Assembly (NCBI GenBank): GCA_963662155.1
Contig: OY759271.1
Coordinates: 41,400,500-41,464,499 of the forward strand
Direction of reading: 5' to 3'
Length of the DNA stretch: 64,000 nucleotides
Source of the DNA: Lamellibrachia columna
Taxonomy: Eukaryota; Annelida; Polychaeta; Sabellida; Siboglinidae
The translations under genes and the position numbers were made by a program. The notes beneath the pieces were generated by a model. The model searched no databases and was not told the DNA's origin. It saw only the letters and a list, made by a program, of their open reading frames with translations. Below are positions 40,101 to 53,280 of this stretch, in pieces. Position 1 is the stretch's first letter; every line of letters starts with the position of its first letter.

Positions 40101-41729
40101 CGAATCCGAGCGACGGTTCCCAATGGCACAAGTTGACGGTGAATGAACGAAATAAGAGGAGGACATTGTGACAGTTCCCGCTGTCGCCGTCTCAATAGCG
40201 CAGCGAGTGAAATGCGCCATTCTGAGAAATAAGGTTCAAGCAATACGAGCTGTGTACTGACTACACAAGATGGCGACTGCTCAAACCGCGGGATAATGTT
40301 GTTGATAAACATTGCCGGAATGACAAGATGTCGGCGAGAAGCGTCGGAAACATGTACAAGGAGAAATTCCCACAGAGTCTTTTGATGAAGTTGCAGCAAC
40401 TTCTGCAAGCATTGAAACATCAGAAACGGTTTGACGAGTAGTCCTGGCGTGTCGTTATGTTGGCTAAATGACACTAGTCAGGCATCGTTGTGCCGTTTGT
40501 TTTTCTTTCATAAAAAACTGCAACACACACCGTCACGCACACAGTACGCGCGCGATATTCTAACACACCTTTGTCCAATGTGCCGATGGCTTGTTTCTGT
40601 CGTAAACTAACTTGAGAGTACATTATGTCATTTTACGGCGTTTTGTATTACACATATCACGAAATGGTGAGGCGGTTGAACTCTAATTCCACCCCAGAGA
40701 GCCCTACCCCCCACGGGGGAACATCATTAATGTGCGGGACGTGGTCACGCTACACGGCTACGCCAGCGATGTGGCCGTTCAACCCTGTTGCATTGTCTGA
40801 ACCCCGCTGGAACCTACGCTCCCTGCAATCACGCCACCCTCGGCACGGGGTAATAAGCACCACGCGGCGTGCGGCGTTGTTACCCAGTTCGCAGGGCGGT
40901 ATCACTTTACCTCGCCTTTAATCATCGCCACCCCTAATTCCGTCCATTACCCTATAAATGTCGGGGGGCGGTCTTAGGGTTACCGCGGCTCGTAGACACC
41001 TGCGTCGCCGTCTCCGTAACGACTACATTCACCGACAAACTTGTAACTAGTGTAACGAACCATTATCTGCCTGGCGTCTTTGTCGTCCGCCATAAGACGG
41101 GTCGTCTGGAATGCCAGTGAAAGTGAACACATTCGTGTGCTCGTAAAAACCGCCCGGTGCATGCGAGTCGCGGGCCACAGACGAGCCCGATTAGCGACTG
41201 GAGCCGAAGCCTGACATATTAACAGGGTGGGATATATACGTACCTCAAAGGAGCACTGGCCAGCAAGCGTGGAATGATCTGTAATAAGCACCATACGATG
41301 CACTGGGGAAGAAACATGAACATACCGTGAGTGAGCCCGTGATCAGGCGGTGATGTTGCCGGTTGAAGTGGTTAATACGAGGAAGATTGACTAAGCCGCC
41401 AAGGATATGTGATTGACGGTGTAGCAGACGTACACAGCTGAACCTTACTAGACAGAGCACGCTGTGCATCACGTAACATGCGTCACTTCGTGTGAAAGGT
41501 CTTACGCAAACTTCGTCACTTCAATTTGTCAGTTACGTTTGCGTGGAATCTTCTGGCACGAGGTTCTTGGCATCTTCCGCCCGCTCTCTCGCTATCTCGT
41601 CATGTATCACTTGAGGAAGATAAAAGAACTATATGACACGAAGTAACGTTAAACCCGGCATTCAGGCTAAGACCCAAAGCGACGATTGTTTTATTGTTGT
41701 AGGGAGTTGGTCTGTGTTGGTCTTCGTTG
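37198..41729. other. 4.5 kb without a confident gene
   Basis: Mostly AT-rich to 39.6 kb, CpG-richer after. Small duplications: cctctctttcacgt at 38,865 and 38,888; an approximately 110-bp diverged tandem copy at 39,430-39,560 (gatattca / gcatgtgtaat words). A 138-codon minus frame (40,058-40,474) has no recognised domain. Confidence 0.45.
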
Positions 41730-41822
41730 GTCTGTGTTGGTCTGTTTGATAAGCCACTGACTTCCTTGTCCACTTGCCATTTATTTTTAATGGCTATCTT
41801 GTTAAGTCTTGTTAAATGTACT
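41730..41822 (+). mobile_element. LINE 3' end, copy C (tail only)
   Basis: gataagcca.tgacttccttg, gtccacttgccatt and tatcttgttaagtcttgtta match the 3' untranslated end of copies A and B. Only about 90 bp is left, so it is strongly 5'-truncated. Confidence 0.82.
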
Positions 41823-42756
41823 TTCCTTCGTTCCAAACGTCACAATAAGTTAATATTTCCCTTGGTACTTTCCGTACATTCTTCCTAACCAGTTTGTACC
41901 CCAACATCCGTAAACTCTCTGCCCAATCAAACACTTTTGTCAAACTATAAGAAACCTGTAGACATATATTGTTATAAACTTGTTTCATTGTTCACGATTG
42001 TCTCTCTTGTTCCACGAGTTTCCTTAAACCAAACTCATCGCTACAAAAATGTATATTCGTTTATGAAAAGAAACCATGAACTACGCGAACAGGCAGTGGC
42101 AAGAGCGCATGGCGCGGGGCGGAGACGGTAGTTAACGAGGGCTGACTGACTGAGCGAGTGAGTAGTTGATTGAAGGTGTGGTGGAAACGTTAGCAGAGAG
42201 CTAGCTGGGTGTTCAGCACGCGCCAAGCAACACGTAACACTAGCCACTTTGTCAAAGATACTACGTCAAGTGTTCCAATTCGTCAGTCAGCGGTAATGTG
42301 GTGGTGTTCTAACAAGACTCCGCACGGGTTCAGCTGCTGCGGTAGGACACGGCTGCCTCATTGAGGAGAGCCGGCGGCGGAAACATAATTAACGACACCA
42401 GACGGTTACTCTAACTCTAACTCCTCGCTTCGTAACAGTCGCTGGCGATAAACGTGTCGGCCTCGTCTGTCGCAGCTATGAGGTCCACGGACCACACCAA
42501 ACACGGAACACACCAAACAAAAACACATTCCGACAAGCTACCATTTACTTAAGATTTTGGTGACAATTGTGGTAATTATGCATTTATGTTGCCGACGGCG
42601 ATGCTATAATTACGCGAACAGACAATACGTTCAATCTTAAGCCTGGCGTTAACAGGTTATGTTTACATCGCACGGTACAAATCAGTGCCTTGTTAAATAT
42701 CTATTATCTACGTTTTGGTGTTATTCTGAAGTACATATAGACAGTATTTTAAATGC
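41823..42756. other. No gene recognised
   Basis: Unique-looking sequence with no array or domain. Confidence 0.55.
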
Positions 42757-42875
42757 CCTCATGTTTTCCACATGCCCTCATATTTTCCCACATACCCTCA
42801 TGTTTTCCTACATGCCCTCATGTCTTCCCACATGCCCTCAGGTTTTTCCACATGCCCTCAGGTTTTCCACAACAT
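42757..42875. repeat. 20-bp minisatellite, about 6 copies
   Basis: Unit catgccctcatgttttccac, with drift in length (18-20 bp) and sequence between copies. Confidence 0.93.
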
Positions 42876-43207
42876 GTTTTTGCCCATATTTCGATAAATG
42901 ATGGTCAGTTCTATTGAATACAACAGTTTTGTGATCAAACATTATCTGCGGACCATTAAACTTATACTTGTTTTCGCATCAGTCTTTCGAATGTACTGTA
43001 CTGCCCCGTACGGATATTCGTGTCTAGTGAACACTACCACCGTACTACGCTATTAGGATGTAGTATCTCGAACAGGATTATAAGTGACATGCCGATATCT
43101 TTGTGGGTTGTGTGTTGGGCATATTTGACCAATGCCCTGGCGGACAATGGACGTCTGTGTTTGCCGCCACAACAATCTCTGCCACATGGGTCGAGCTGGT
43201 GGACCCC

Positions 43208-43285
43208 GTGACTGACGTCATGGCGTCAGTCTCTAGCGTGACAGGCGTCATGGCGTCGGTCTCTAGCGTCACAGGCGTCATGTTG
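43208..43285. repeat. 30-bp repeat, about 2.5 copies
   Basis: gtcatggcgtcagtctctag plus cgtgacaggc in tandem. Confidence 0.9.
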
Positions 43286-43324
43286 TCCTTCATCCTATAC
43301 GTGCCACTCCGCAACGTGACCACT

Positions 43325-43605
43325 GCATGTAGCTGGGATATCATTCACGGGGATATCATGCACCGGGATATCATGTACGGGGATATCATGTACTGGGATA
43401 TCGTGTACTGTGATATCATGTAGTGGGAAATCATATAGTGGGATGTCATGTACTGGGATAGCATGTACTGGGATAGCATGTACTGAAATATGATGTACTG
43501 GTATATCATGTACTGGGATATCATGCACCGGGATGTCATGTACGGGGATATCATGTACGGGGATATCATGTACTGGGATGTCATGTACTGAGATATCGTG
43601 TACTG
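43325..43605. repeat. 15-bp minisatellite, about 18 copies
   Basis: Unit gggatatcatgtact with many variants (caccg, tacgg, gatgtc, gatagc). The gatatc core is palindromic. Older and more diverged than most arrays here. Confidence 0.96.
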
Positions 43606-46302
43606 TACCGTTTGGTAAAAGTTGCCGATTCGACTAACACCTGGCATTACGGGAAGGAATTTGAACATATTATATGTGTAACATGTCATATGTGTATTTC
43701 CGATGAAACAGAAAAGCGATTAAGTCCCTTCTTCCCTACGTCAAGAGTGTTAGTAGTCTCGCAATATTCGTTCGCTAAGTTAAACTATATTTGTAAACAC
43801 CGAGTCTCCCTTGTCTGACTCTCGCTCGCCTTCGTGAATTCGCCGAGAAGAGAGTCTGGCCTCAGAGGCGTGGTCTCGTTGTTACCCACCGTGACCACTC
43901 CATTTTGTGTAGGTGTTCCCGTGAAGCGCCAGCAGCCAATCAACGTATTTGTCGAGATTTTACACTAAACATTTCAGTCTGACAGTTAGGTCAATATAAT
44001 CAAAGTTAATTCGAATTGCATCGTATACACTGAAAAAAAGTTCACTCTTATTTTATGAATTAGCCAAACGCAAGAATGACGTTGTAATTAGCTAATTATG
44101 TATGAACCCAGAATCTGGGTGCATACATAATTTCCGTCACAATGAAAAGTACACTTTGCGTGCAGGCGATGATGTGTGCGACAGCGGTAGCTCCTCGGCA
44201 CGGAGTCTGGGTAATCAAGGTTAGTAAACACCTAGTCCTAATACTTGCCAATGAGATATGGCCATGCTGGACTTAAGGAACATACTTTGGCCTTTGTTTA
44301 CTTAGCAGCTGTGTTGATTGAGAGGTTGCGTTGCTTCGGTGTAATCACTCGGCCCTTCGATTTCGGTGGAAGTACTTAACACGTCGCAAGGGAAGTCGAT
44401 TTCCAAAAACTGCCAGGCACTTATTGGTCGCCCTGGTCAACATGTCAGCCTCAAGGAAAACGGAGATTTGACCAGAATCTCCCACTTTAAAAAAACTGAG
44501 AAAACCACTGCCTGATATTCTTGATTGTAGTTACAAATGGTTACTCTTTTAGGGGCACTGCCCCCAAACATTCACTTTCGTTTCGCTTTTAATTAATGTA
44601 AGGCCGTCTATGTAGTTATCAAAAGTAATTCTAAACTGTCTGCATCCTTGGGGGTTCAAAATAATTAATATATCTACTTTAGGAACTGAGAACAAGTGTT
44701 GTTCTTAATATCAGGATCATAATTAGGCGGGGTTTCACTGTAACGTATGAAATAAAACGACATTCTTCAGCCATCTGCGCAGTTCCATCGAGCCGACGAG
44801 TGCCATGCTATTTACGTGAGGTAGTGCTTATACCATCGAGCAAGCTGATAAGTGCCAGCATAGAGCATATATTAACATTGTGGCAGCATTCACGATACAA
44901 TTGCTGCAATTACAAGCAGTTATCCTAATTTCCCTCTCACCCGGCCCTGTAATTGCAGGCTTAGGAACTCTCTAAATAAGGACGCGCTGCTGCGTCATTG
45001 TATTATAATGCGGGAAACCAGGGACCAGCGCTTCCGGCTAAATCTACGCATCGGCCTAGAACCACTCGGCGTGGCTAACTAACACACGCCTCAACGTATA
45101 CCATACGATTACCACACGCAATAAGAAGAAATGCAACATTACAATTGTATACAGGGTGCTCCAAAAACAAGTCGTTTGCATAGGATACCGACTTGCTGTG
45201 ACATGTGGAAGATATTGGATATTTTCTCTATTCACTGATCTGTTCGTTTACTATGCGTCATAGTTGCATGGCACGCACGTTAGACGGAAGGATTGCACGC
45301 GCGTAACAAGGATTGCACGCTGTACTGCGACAATGAAGCGAGGCAGCCGGACGACGCAACTTATTTACGACCACAGATAGTCATCTATGTCCGAACACGA
45401 ATCGGCTTTGCAAATAAATTGCTGCATTATGTATATTACGGACGGACAGGCTCCGAATTAGCGCTGTCACAAGTGAGCATATCGATGCTGCCATCTGTCG
45501 TAACATAATGACGGCCGGGTTGCACTGCCCAGCTCGGGGATCGGACCCATTAGTGGACGACGCAACACGGGGAGTGGCCACTGATAGCATCAGTCCGGCA
45601 GACCGAGTCTGTAGGGGAGGCGAGTTCAAAGAGACAAACTATAACAAGAAATGTCGTAATCCGATTAGAATCCGTATACACTATTGCAATTGTGTGTATT
45701 GATGGTAATTTGTCATGAGACCAGAAGGACATTTAAAGATAAGATGTGGGCCTAATGACCCGCTTATGGACATCACGCAATTGCTGGTCTCTATACCACG
45801 TTTATAGACCTGAATGTAATGATCAGTCGCTACGGACGGTTACGGACACGAAACTATGACCAGTTATCACAGACGTTTCACCACGGATTATAAACACTCG
45901 ATGTATCGGCCGGTCACGGCGGACATTTACAAGAACAACGTATAATGGCCGGTCTCTATACATGTAAGTCAAGGCACATATGGTCCTGTTATTTGTCCAC
46001 TTGGATACCTATACCGGCTATACGTTCATGTTTCAAGTTCAATGTTGTATAATTGTTGTTCGTGACAGAAGCGAACTCAGAATCGTTGCTGTATCATTCA
46101 CGGACCATGTCCTCGCTATAACTATATATATCTCGGACATATCGTAAACTCGATATCTTTAGAAGGTCGACTTGTTCGCATATACACATGTGGGAGTGAT
46201 TTGTGTCGCCAAGAAAACAACATATTCGCTTACGGTAAGGGGGGGGTACGTGTACAATGTAGTTACTGCCTGCATTTACACGTCGCTTCAGCTCTCAGTC
46301 AG
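43606..46302. other. 2.7 kb without a confident gene
   Basis: Contains a dispersed repeat copy at 44,455-44,605 and a solitary tacagggtgctccaaaaa at 45,150 that resembles a mariner-type terminal repeat. Open frames at 45.3-45.7 kb lack domains. Confidence 0.45.
44455..44605. repeat. Dispersed repeat, copy 1 (pair with 47.5 kb)
   Basis: Words agaatctcccactttaa, gatattcttgatt, atggttac, cttttaggggca, gcccc and tttcgtttcgctttt..aattaat recur in the same order at 47,480-47,632. Family unknown. Confidence 0.75.
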
Positions 46303-46303
46303 G

Positions 46304-46336
<33 letters not shown>

Positions 46337-46375
46337 CATCAACCAATCAGTCAATCAATCGATCAATTATTCAAT
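46303..46375. repeat. (CAAT)n tetranucleotide run, about 18 copies
   Basis: caatcaat run with several substituted units towards the right end. Confidence 0.95.
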
Positions 46376-46635
46376 CAGGGATATTTATATATAGCGTTTT
46401 TTTTTAAATAACTTCTGGTAAGATAGACCATCGTGTGGTCTTATTGATAATCACCCAACGTACCATTATACTAGTTTTACATAATCTCAAATTGAATAAC
46501 CAGGTTATCATCATTATATTGTCACCAGATATATTTGATGATTTCATATGTATTTTTATTGCTATTGTGTGTTTTTTTCACTATGACACGAGAAATCGTC
46601 TTCCTCTTTGTTCGCCGACTTTGAAGCATTGGCTG

Positions 46636-46666
46636 TGTATAGATGTGTATAGATGTGTATAGATGA
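46636..46666. repeat. 10-bp repeat, 3 copies
   Basis: Three copies of agatgtgtat. Confidence 0.9.
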
Positions 46667-46776
46667 GACAAATACGCCAGAAAAAAAACAGTAGAAACCA
46701 GGTATCAGTTTTTGCCTCCGGGGAAACATGACATATTTGAGAAGGGCATACCGCTCGTCCAGTGCCAGGACAAGCC

Positions 46777-46823
46777 CGTCGATCGTGTACACGTCGATCG
46801 TGTACACGTCGATCGTGTACACG
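46777..46823. repeat. 15-bp palindrome-rich repeat, 3 copies
   Basis: Three copies of cgtcgatcgtgtaca; each contains the palindromes cgatcg and gtgtacac, so the tract can fold on itself. Confidence 0.93.
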
Positions 46824-48057
46824 CGAGTTGCTATCAGCGCAGCTCACTGGACTGACGTGGTACTTGTAATATAAACCAACTTATCGCCAGTTTCAAACAA
46901 TTACATTTAAATATATACATCACATGAATGCAAACTCGCTTAATGTATACTTGTATGCAACGTTTCCACCGAATTTCTAGCTATGAATGTATATATATAT
47001 ATATATGTTTATCAAGTCATACTTATCATCTTAACTGTGGTTTTGTCCCCTAGGCAAGTTTTATGTACAGTGATCATATCAAGTTTATATCTTATCTTAT
47101 CTTAGTGATCATGGAACTGGTTTCCGGCGCCTTCTTCGTGTCGAAGCCATTCTCAACTACACAAAGTACATCTAGCCTAGAGTGGCTGCCATGGCCGTTG
47201 TATTGCCGTAAACACTGATTACCGCCTTATTAAAGCGAAACAAAAGTCATGGTTTTCGGCTTATGCACATATAAAAGTTAACTTATGTAACGTATTTTAG
47301 CCTGTGTTTACTAAACTAGTCCTCTTTCTGACAAAATAACACGTTTGTTTGAGACTTTGCGATGGTTCTATGTATGTCGGTCTCCCTTGATACGTCACTT
47401 TAGTCTAGGTTACCCCGATTTCATAGAACTGCGCATGCGCTTATCGCTCGCGCTGGTTAACCTCCGTCATTCGGAGAAACGACCGGAATCTTCCACTTTT
47501 AGAAGACATTCTGAGTAAACCACTGGCGTGATATTCTTGATTTCAGCTGCATATGGTTAGTTTTTATTACCTCTTTTAGAGGCATAGCCCCAAAAACATG
47601 ACTTTTGTTTCGCTTTAATTAATATAGTTGTACAATATACATGTAAATGTTCAAAGAGGTGTCTTATTATCTAGCATTTCTATTTTTTCGAACCTGTTTA
47701 ATATAACTTTTGAAAAAGTAATTCTTATCACTAATGGCAAGGAGGTTTCGTTGAGTTAATGACAACTTTTAAGAGTGTAGCAGTAAAACTATAGTTCACA
47801 ACTGTTTTGGCCGTCACTACATAAATTGGCTTGACATGTTGGATAGCTGGACAGTTCTTAGTGACCACCGGTCATCACGGTTTAGTTCAACGTTACTTTT
47901 CTTCCTCATCATCTGCTTTGGATCTAACCAGAAACGGTATTGCCTACGCAGATTTAGGAGTATTTCATATTTTGCGAAGAAACGACGTTTTATTTTGACC
48001 TGGTGTAAACCAGATGCACTTTTTTCTCTTTACTTTTCCATTTCTCTAATATAGAAT
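46824..48057. other. No gene recognised; includes a dispersed repeat copy
   Basis: A short TA run at 46,988-47,006, and the second dispersed copy at 47,480-47,632. Confidence 0.5.
47480..47632. repeat. Dispersed repeat, copy 2 (pair with 44.5 kb)
   Basis: Same order of shared words as 44,455-44,605, both on the plus strand, with roughly one difference every 5-6 bases and several small gaps. Confidence 0.75.
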
Positions 48058-48140
48058 TCCCATACATAACCACTTATTCCCACACATAACCACTTATTCC
48101 CAAACATAAACACTTATTCCCACACATAACCACTTAGTCA
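48058..48140. repeat. 20-bp minisatellite, 4 copies
   Basis: Unit cccacacataaccacttatt, with one caaacataaa variant. Confidence 0.96.
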
Positions 48141-49029
48141 CTTAACAGTTGTGGACGTTTCCTGTTTGAACGATGATTTCTAACACATTGACGACAAGGC
48201 GTTGCTCTGTGTTGACGCAAAACTGCAAGACACTCTCCCGAACTTTGCAAACATCGACTATTGTAGCAGAGTCGTTGATCCGACATGTGCCCGCCCCGGT
48301 GCATTTGTGTGCCTATCTCAACGAGTTTGGTGCATTTCAAGTGCTAGCCAGCCACTAAGTATTTCCTCTCACGAACTCTGTACTTAAGATGGTATGCAAA
48401 TGTGTAAGTCAAATATGTACTGGCGCCTGCTAAATTGTGGATCGAATGTGGATACAACCGTCTCATGCCTACAGCGATGCGCTCACTGGTCAACCGTGAA
48501 TCGATCGATCAGAAGCAGCGATATGCGTGCCCCTGGAATAGCAGACCCTTTGTAATACAAACAACTCTATCATTCATCGATATCAGATCGTTGACGCATG
48601 TCATATGTTAATTGCGAGCCGCATTCTTCCCCTGGCGGGACGCTTGGTACCAACTCGCGCGATGACGCCGGTCGGGTTATGTTTTCATTCCGATTCCGCT
48701 GCATTTGTTATTGTCATTATACGATCTCGTCTACCGCACGTACACACCGCAAACGTACACTACACATCACATAGACCACATACACACACCACACAGATAC
48801 ACCACACGCACGCGCACGCGCACTCGCATGCATGCACATTCGGCGACGTTGGTTGGCGTGAACTTCTACAACTAACACTGTATTATTCTTTATAACGGAA
48901 ACGTATGTAGGTTCGCCCAGTTATAACAGTGACACGGTTTGGGTCATTTGTGCTGTTCATTACATCCATCGCGACTATTTCGTTAAGTTTAACCTGAAAT
49001 AACATCACGCGAGTTTCTCGTGACATTTT

Positions 49030-49035
<6 letters not shown>
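48141..49035. other. No gene recognised; CA-rich patch
   Basis: A loose cacac/acgcgcac-rich patch at 48,745-48,835; otherwise nothing recognised. Confidence 0.5.

Positions 49036-49094
<59 letters not shown>
49036..49094. repeat. (CT)n microsatellite, about 29 copies
   Basis: Uninterrupted TC/CT run. Confidence 0.98.
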
Positions 49095-49097
<3 letters not shown>

Positions 49098-52000
49098 GTG
49101 TTCCCCTCAGCTAAACGCCATAACAACATAGATCAACAACGGACATTAAACACGGGAAAATCGGGTTTGAGAACGAACGCTCAATTGCATAGAAATGTTA
49201 ATGCCTATATTAAACTACAATGTTGAGTGTCTTCCGAACGCCGACGGTGTTAATGGGGGCGTTGTGTGACCAGCGGTGTTCTGTCCATCCAGTTTTCAGG
49301 TAGAGGATTATGACAATATCAGCATTCAGTTGTAATAGCAGTTGTTGACACGCTGAATAATACTATCAAAGATCTATGGTTGATATTGTAGCTGATTGTT
49401 ACGGCGAGGCATTTGATTCATATAGATATAAAGATATCAATATATAAAAACACATACGTCTTCTACCTTCCTGTAGAACATGTCATCGCCATTTACACTT
49501 CACTCCCGGCATACTGCTGATTGCAATACCTAAGCAAATTCTCCGGGAAGCACCCAACGACGCTAAAATCAATGCGCGAAAGCGTTCACACAATTCCACA
49601 GTGCACTGTCCTAGGCCCTGCACTCACTGATGCAGGCGACTGAACTTTGGCAACGCATAACGTGTTAGCACAATACACAGTGTTAATGGACACAATCAAG
49701 CCACAGCGTCAGTGCGTCTCTACATTAGGCAGGTAATGTAGACAATGTACCTTTTGCATGCTCATTCTTCTCGGCGCACTGGTGTCAATACAACGACGCA
49801 CCCGAGACGGATACTTCGGGCAGAGAGCAGCCAGAGCAACGGACCAAGACCCACTTCGACCGTCTCTCCACACTGGTCATGTGATACCTGCGCCTCGGGC
49901 TAACCCCGATCGCCAGCGACGATAACCGCACCTTCACAATCGTCTTCATTGAAACCACGACAAACGTAAACGCGGATGCCCACAAGCGATACGTTTCTTG
50001 CACACAATGATGTTTGCTACGCAACATTCTCCTGTTTGTTTATGTACGGTGCTCTGTTTTATGTTCATCTACCGCTTGGCACAATCGAACGCACAGAGAA
50101 AGGCGTACTTATGTACACGGTTCGCTAAACAATGAGGTTTTATGTATAACTACCCGAGCCTCGATTGGCATTCAGGACTTCTTTGTGTGGTTGTAAAGTA
50201 AGATGAAAACCGTTGTACCAGATATGTAGAAAATGTTTGCACTGTCGTCGGTTGAACCGATACATATTTAAATGTTATATAAAAAATGAGCGACGATACA
50301 GCGTATGATCTTCAATCTTCAAGAAGGGTGGATCTAGAATGGTGAACGACTATGTTAACTGTTTGGTAGCCGTCTGATTGTTGGGGAATATCATTCGAAC
50401 ACGTCTTTGTACAACAGGAACAAGTTGCTCACGCAATACTGGCGGCTGTTCGCTGCCCTTCGCGATGAAGACTGGCTACAACAGTGGGGAGGTCGGCCTA
50501 TCCCAGGCTGCATCTGTGCGATAAGAACTGTCGTATGGACGTGCGATAACATATCGATGCGCGATAACAAATTAATGTTGTTTAGTGAATGACAAAGAAA
50601 AAGACCTGACTATAAAAGAAGAATCCAATGGAGTGGGTCTGGTCCAATCTCGCCATCTGTCGGATAATGCATGCACTATAATTACTACTGCTATGACCCA
50701 GATTCTTTCGTTGTACTAGTGGAATTTCCTTTATTGCCAAGTTGTTCAATGTACACGCTGCTTAGAATAGCTGAAGTTATGTCTCGTTATCAGCACATTA
50801 TATTGGCTGCCGGGTCACAACAAGACAGTCTTTAATTCACGCCCCGGTTTTTTGTCCAGTAATTTATCTGTTAACCACACGCTGCAACGAACTGCGTGTA
50901 GAAGACGTCCGTTAGCTTCACGAACCGTTACAGCCGGTCATGGGGAGACATTATATTAAGTTGGCCAAACGTACGTTTCAGACAAACCTTGGACCGAAAG
51001 TATTTATTCATAATTACAGACACACGCACTTGTACACGTGCAACAACGCTCGTGTGCCTACATGCAAGCACATTCTTGCATACACGGACGCGAACAAGCG
51101 ACCGAGCAAATATATTTCTATAGAACGAGTGTAATAAATACTATTAAAAGTAGGAGTTACTTTCTGTACAATTACAGTGGCCGTACTGCGCACTACCGAC
51201 ACGCTGTATTGTGACACGGACGGGCGCATACTGTCGCAACTGTAACATCACGAGATAAATGCACGGACAGATAGATAGAGTTCGCGATGGCTATCTCATA
51301 TAGGGCATTGATATCAGAAACATAGCAATCGGTGAGTAACAACCAGCTTGAAAAGAAAAACCTCGGCGGATGCCAGCCTGCTTTAGCGACGAGTCCAACA
51401 CGAAACGTTTCTTGTGGAATAAAGCATCTTTCATTTTATGGCAGTCGTTTGCGCGACCACAACAACCAGTGAAAGCATTGAGCAGTCAACGCGGCTGGCT
51501 GGGAATAAAAAAGAAATAGGAAACGTCAAGAGAGCGTCGAATATAGTCTCCTGTTGCTTTGCCCGGCTTCAATGCGCTTTTAAAATGTAATTTATCACTG
51601 CGCTGCAACCTCTGTAATTAAGTAATGAAACTGTAATGTAAAACTCGCTTGCGTTATAAATGTGGGCACAGTCGTCCAAACGCGCAAACGCGTCTTAATT
51701 GATTTGTGTCGTCGACGGGACGGCGATATCGTTCACAAGTCTATCACAGGGATACATTTCTCATACCAGTGCTCTTAAAAAATAATGCAAGCACTCTATA
51801 TCGGGGTTCTATTACTTGGAGGTTCAGGTGACAATAACAACATTCCTTCAACGCGTGTATAGTTATTCACACAGGGTATGATATGTGGCCTAAGTGCAAC
51901 AAAGTTTTACCGTGCTAAGGATGTTGTAGTGTGTTACTACACTACGCGTGCGGTAGTGTCTTTGTATGACGTGTGCCTATATCGTGGTCTGCGACTACGT

Positions 52001-52600
52001 CTGCGGCTTTTGATGTTTGACAAATGTAGTCCTAGTCGTCATGCGTGCTTACTTCACTAAAAGAAAGACAATCAATGTTGTATTTCAAGAGCTACTTTTA
52101 AAGCTAATTCACTAAGAAACCGTCCTTGTTTATTAAGACACGCATAGAAGTGATTACAAGTGTTTAGGTTGTAATGCTTCAGATCCGTTGGGGAAAAACT
52201 CACAATTTGCCCTCATGTAATTATCACCACAATGAGAGCGACTGCTTGTTTAGTGACAGTCCCGGGCCAGAGTCAATCTACTTGTCCCCGCCAGCCATCT
52301 AGACAAGACACTCCCTGTCCTGATGATGTATCCGTTTGCACTGCGGACAACGATTGGCAAATTGTTTGGCGGATAATTTTCGATGGGAATTTGCCTGGGG
52401 CTTCGTCGTTTACGAGTGCGCCATTCGCTCACGGATATGAGGCGAATGTCTTAAACAGCCACAGCCACACACCGACGGCATCCCGCACATTCAGATTGGG
52501 AATTTGTAAACAGATACTGCAGAAAGACCATCGAATTACGCGGGCAATTGCTTTAGTTTCGGGCCTGGTTGGAGACTTTCCGCGGAAATTTGATAACGCC
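49095..52600. other. 3.5 kb without a confident gene
   Basis: Unique-looking sequence. The plus frame 52,232-52,627 (131 codons) has varied composition but no domain, and it runs into the 19-bp array at its end. Confidence 0.45.
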
Positions 52601-52934
52601 TTGCTTGACAACACAATGTATGTTTGACAACACAATGTATGCTTGACAACACAATGTATGTTTGACAACACAATGTATGCTTGACAACACAATGTATGCT
52701 TGACAACACAATGTATGCTTGACAACACAATGTATGCTTGACAACACAATGTATGCTTGACAACACAATGTATGCTTGACAACACAATGTATGCTTGACA
52801 ACACAATGTATGTTTGACAACACAATGTATGCTTGACAACACAATGTATGCTTGACAACACAATGTATGCTTGACAACACAATGTATGTTTGACAACACA
52901 ATGTATGCTTGACAACACAATGTATGTTTGACAA
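52601..52934. repeat. 19-bp minisatellite, about 17.5 copies
   Basis: Unit ttgacaacacaatgtatgc, with gtatgc/gtatgt the only common variant. About 170 bp upstream of the signal-peptide exon. Confidence 0.98.
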
Positions 52935-53108
52935 TCATTGACTTTGGCCGCGGCTCTAAAGTCTGTTGATTAAGAAAGTAAATAATCTTGTTTTTATTTG
53001 CATAAAATCTGTATCTCGTGCAAATTATTAAAGAAAGAAAGCATTCTGACTGTGAGTTGTGTATCGTGTTCTGTTGGCCTGACGTGGTTTGTGTGTCTCT
53101 CCTTGTAG

Positions 53109-53205
53109 ATGTCTCGCATGAAGCCGATGACGCTGCTTCGCTTTACCTTGGTCACCGCGCTCCTTCGGGCTGCCACAGCACTGGCCCAACAGGTCCAGGT
53201 TCAAG
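53109..53205 (+). CDS. Candidate first coding exon with signal peptide (secreted or membrane protein)
   Basis: A pyrimidine-rich 3' splice site (tgtgtctctccttgtag) ends at 53,108 and the ATG follows at once. The exon encodes 32 residues plus one base. A charged start (MSRMK) precedes a hydrophobic core (LLRFTLVTALL) and an Ala-x-Ala site (ATALA before QQVQVQ), a classic eukaryotic signal peptide with cleavage predicted near residue 27. The exon ends at a good 5' splice site (tcaag/gtaagg) in phase 1, the phase typical of introns between a signal peptide and the first extracellular module. Reading through the intron gives a stop at about 53,304. The 5' untranslated exon and later exons were not found; the acceptor-like site at 54,302 is not frame-compatible. 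The protein's identity is unknown. Confidence 0.6.
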
Positions 53206-53280
53206 GTAAGGTCGATACGTCCTCATTCGGAAACAACTATTCTTCATCCATTAAAGATGCAAAGTCTGGTCGTTCGGCTT

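Noticed and set aside
40058..40474. 138-codon minus frame as a gene
   Set aside because: No domain, no splice evidence, composition not distinctive.
45150..45170. Mariner-type element
   Set aside because: Only one tacagggtgctccaaaaa end; no inverted partner or transposase nearby. Same for the tacagggtg at 19,136.
52232..52627. 131-codon frame as an upstream exon of the 53.1-kb gene
   Set aside because: It runs into the 19-bp array to its stop and the exon at 53,109 has its own start codon.
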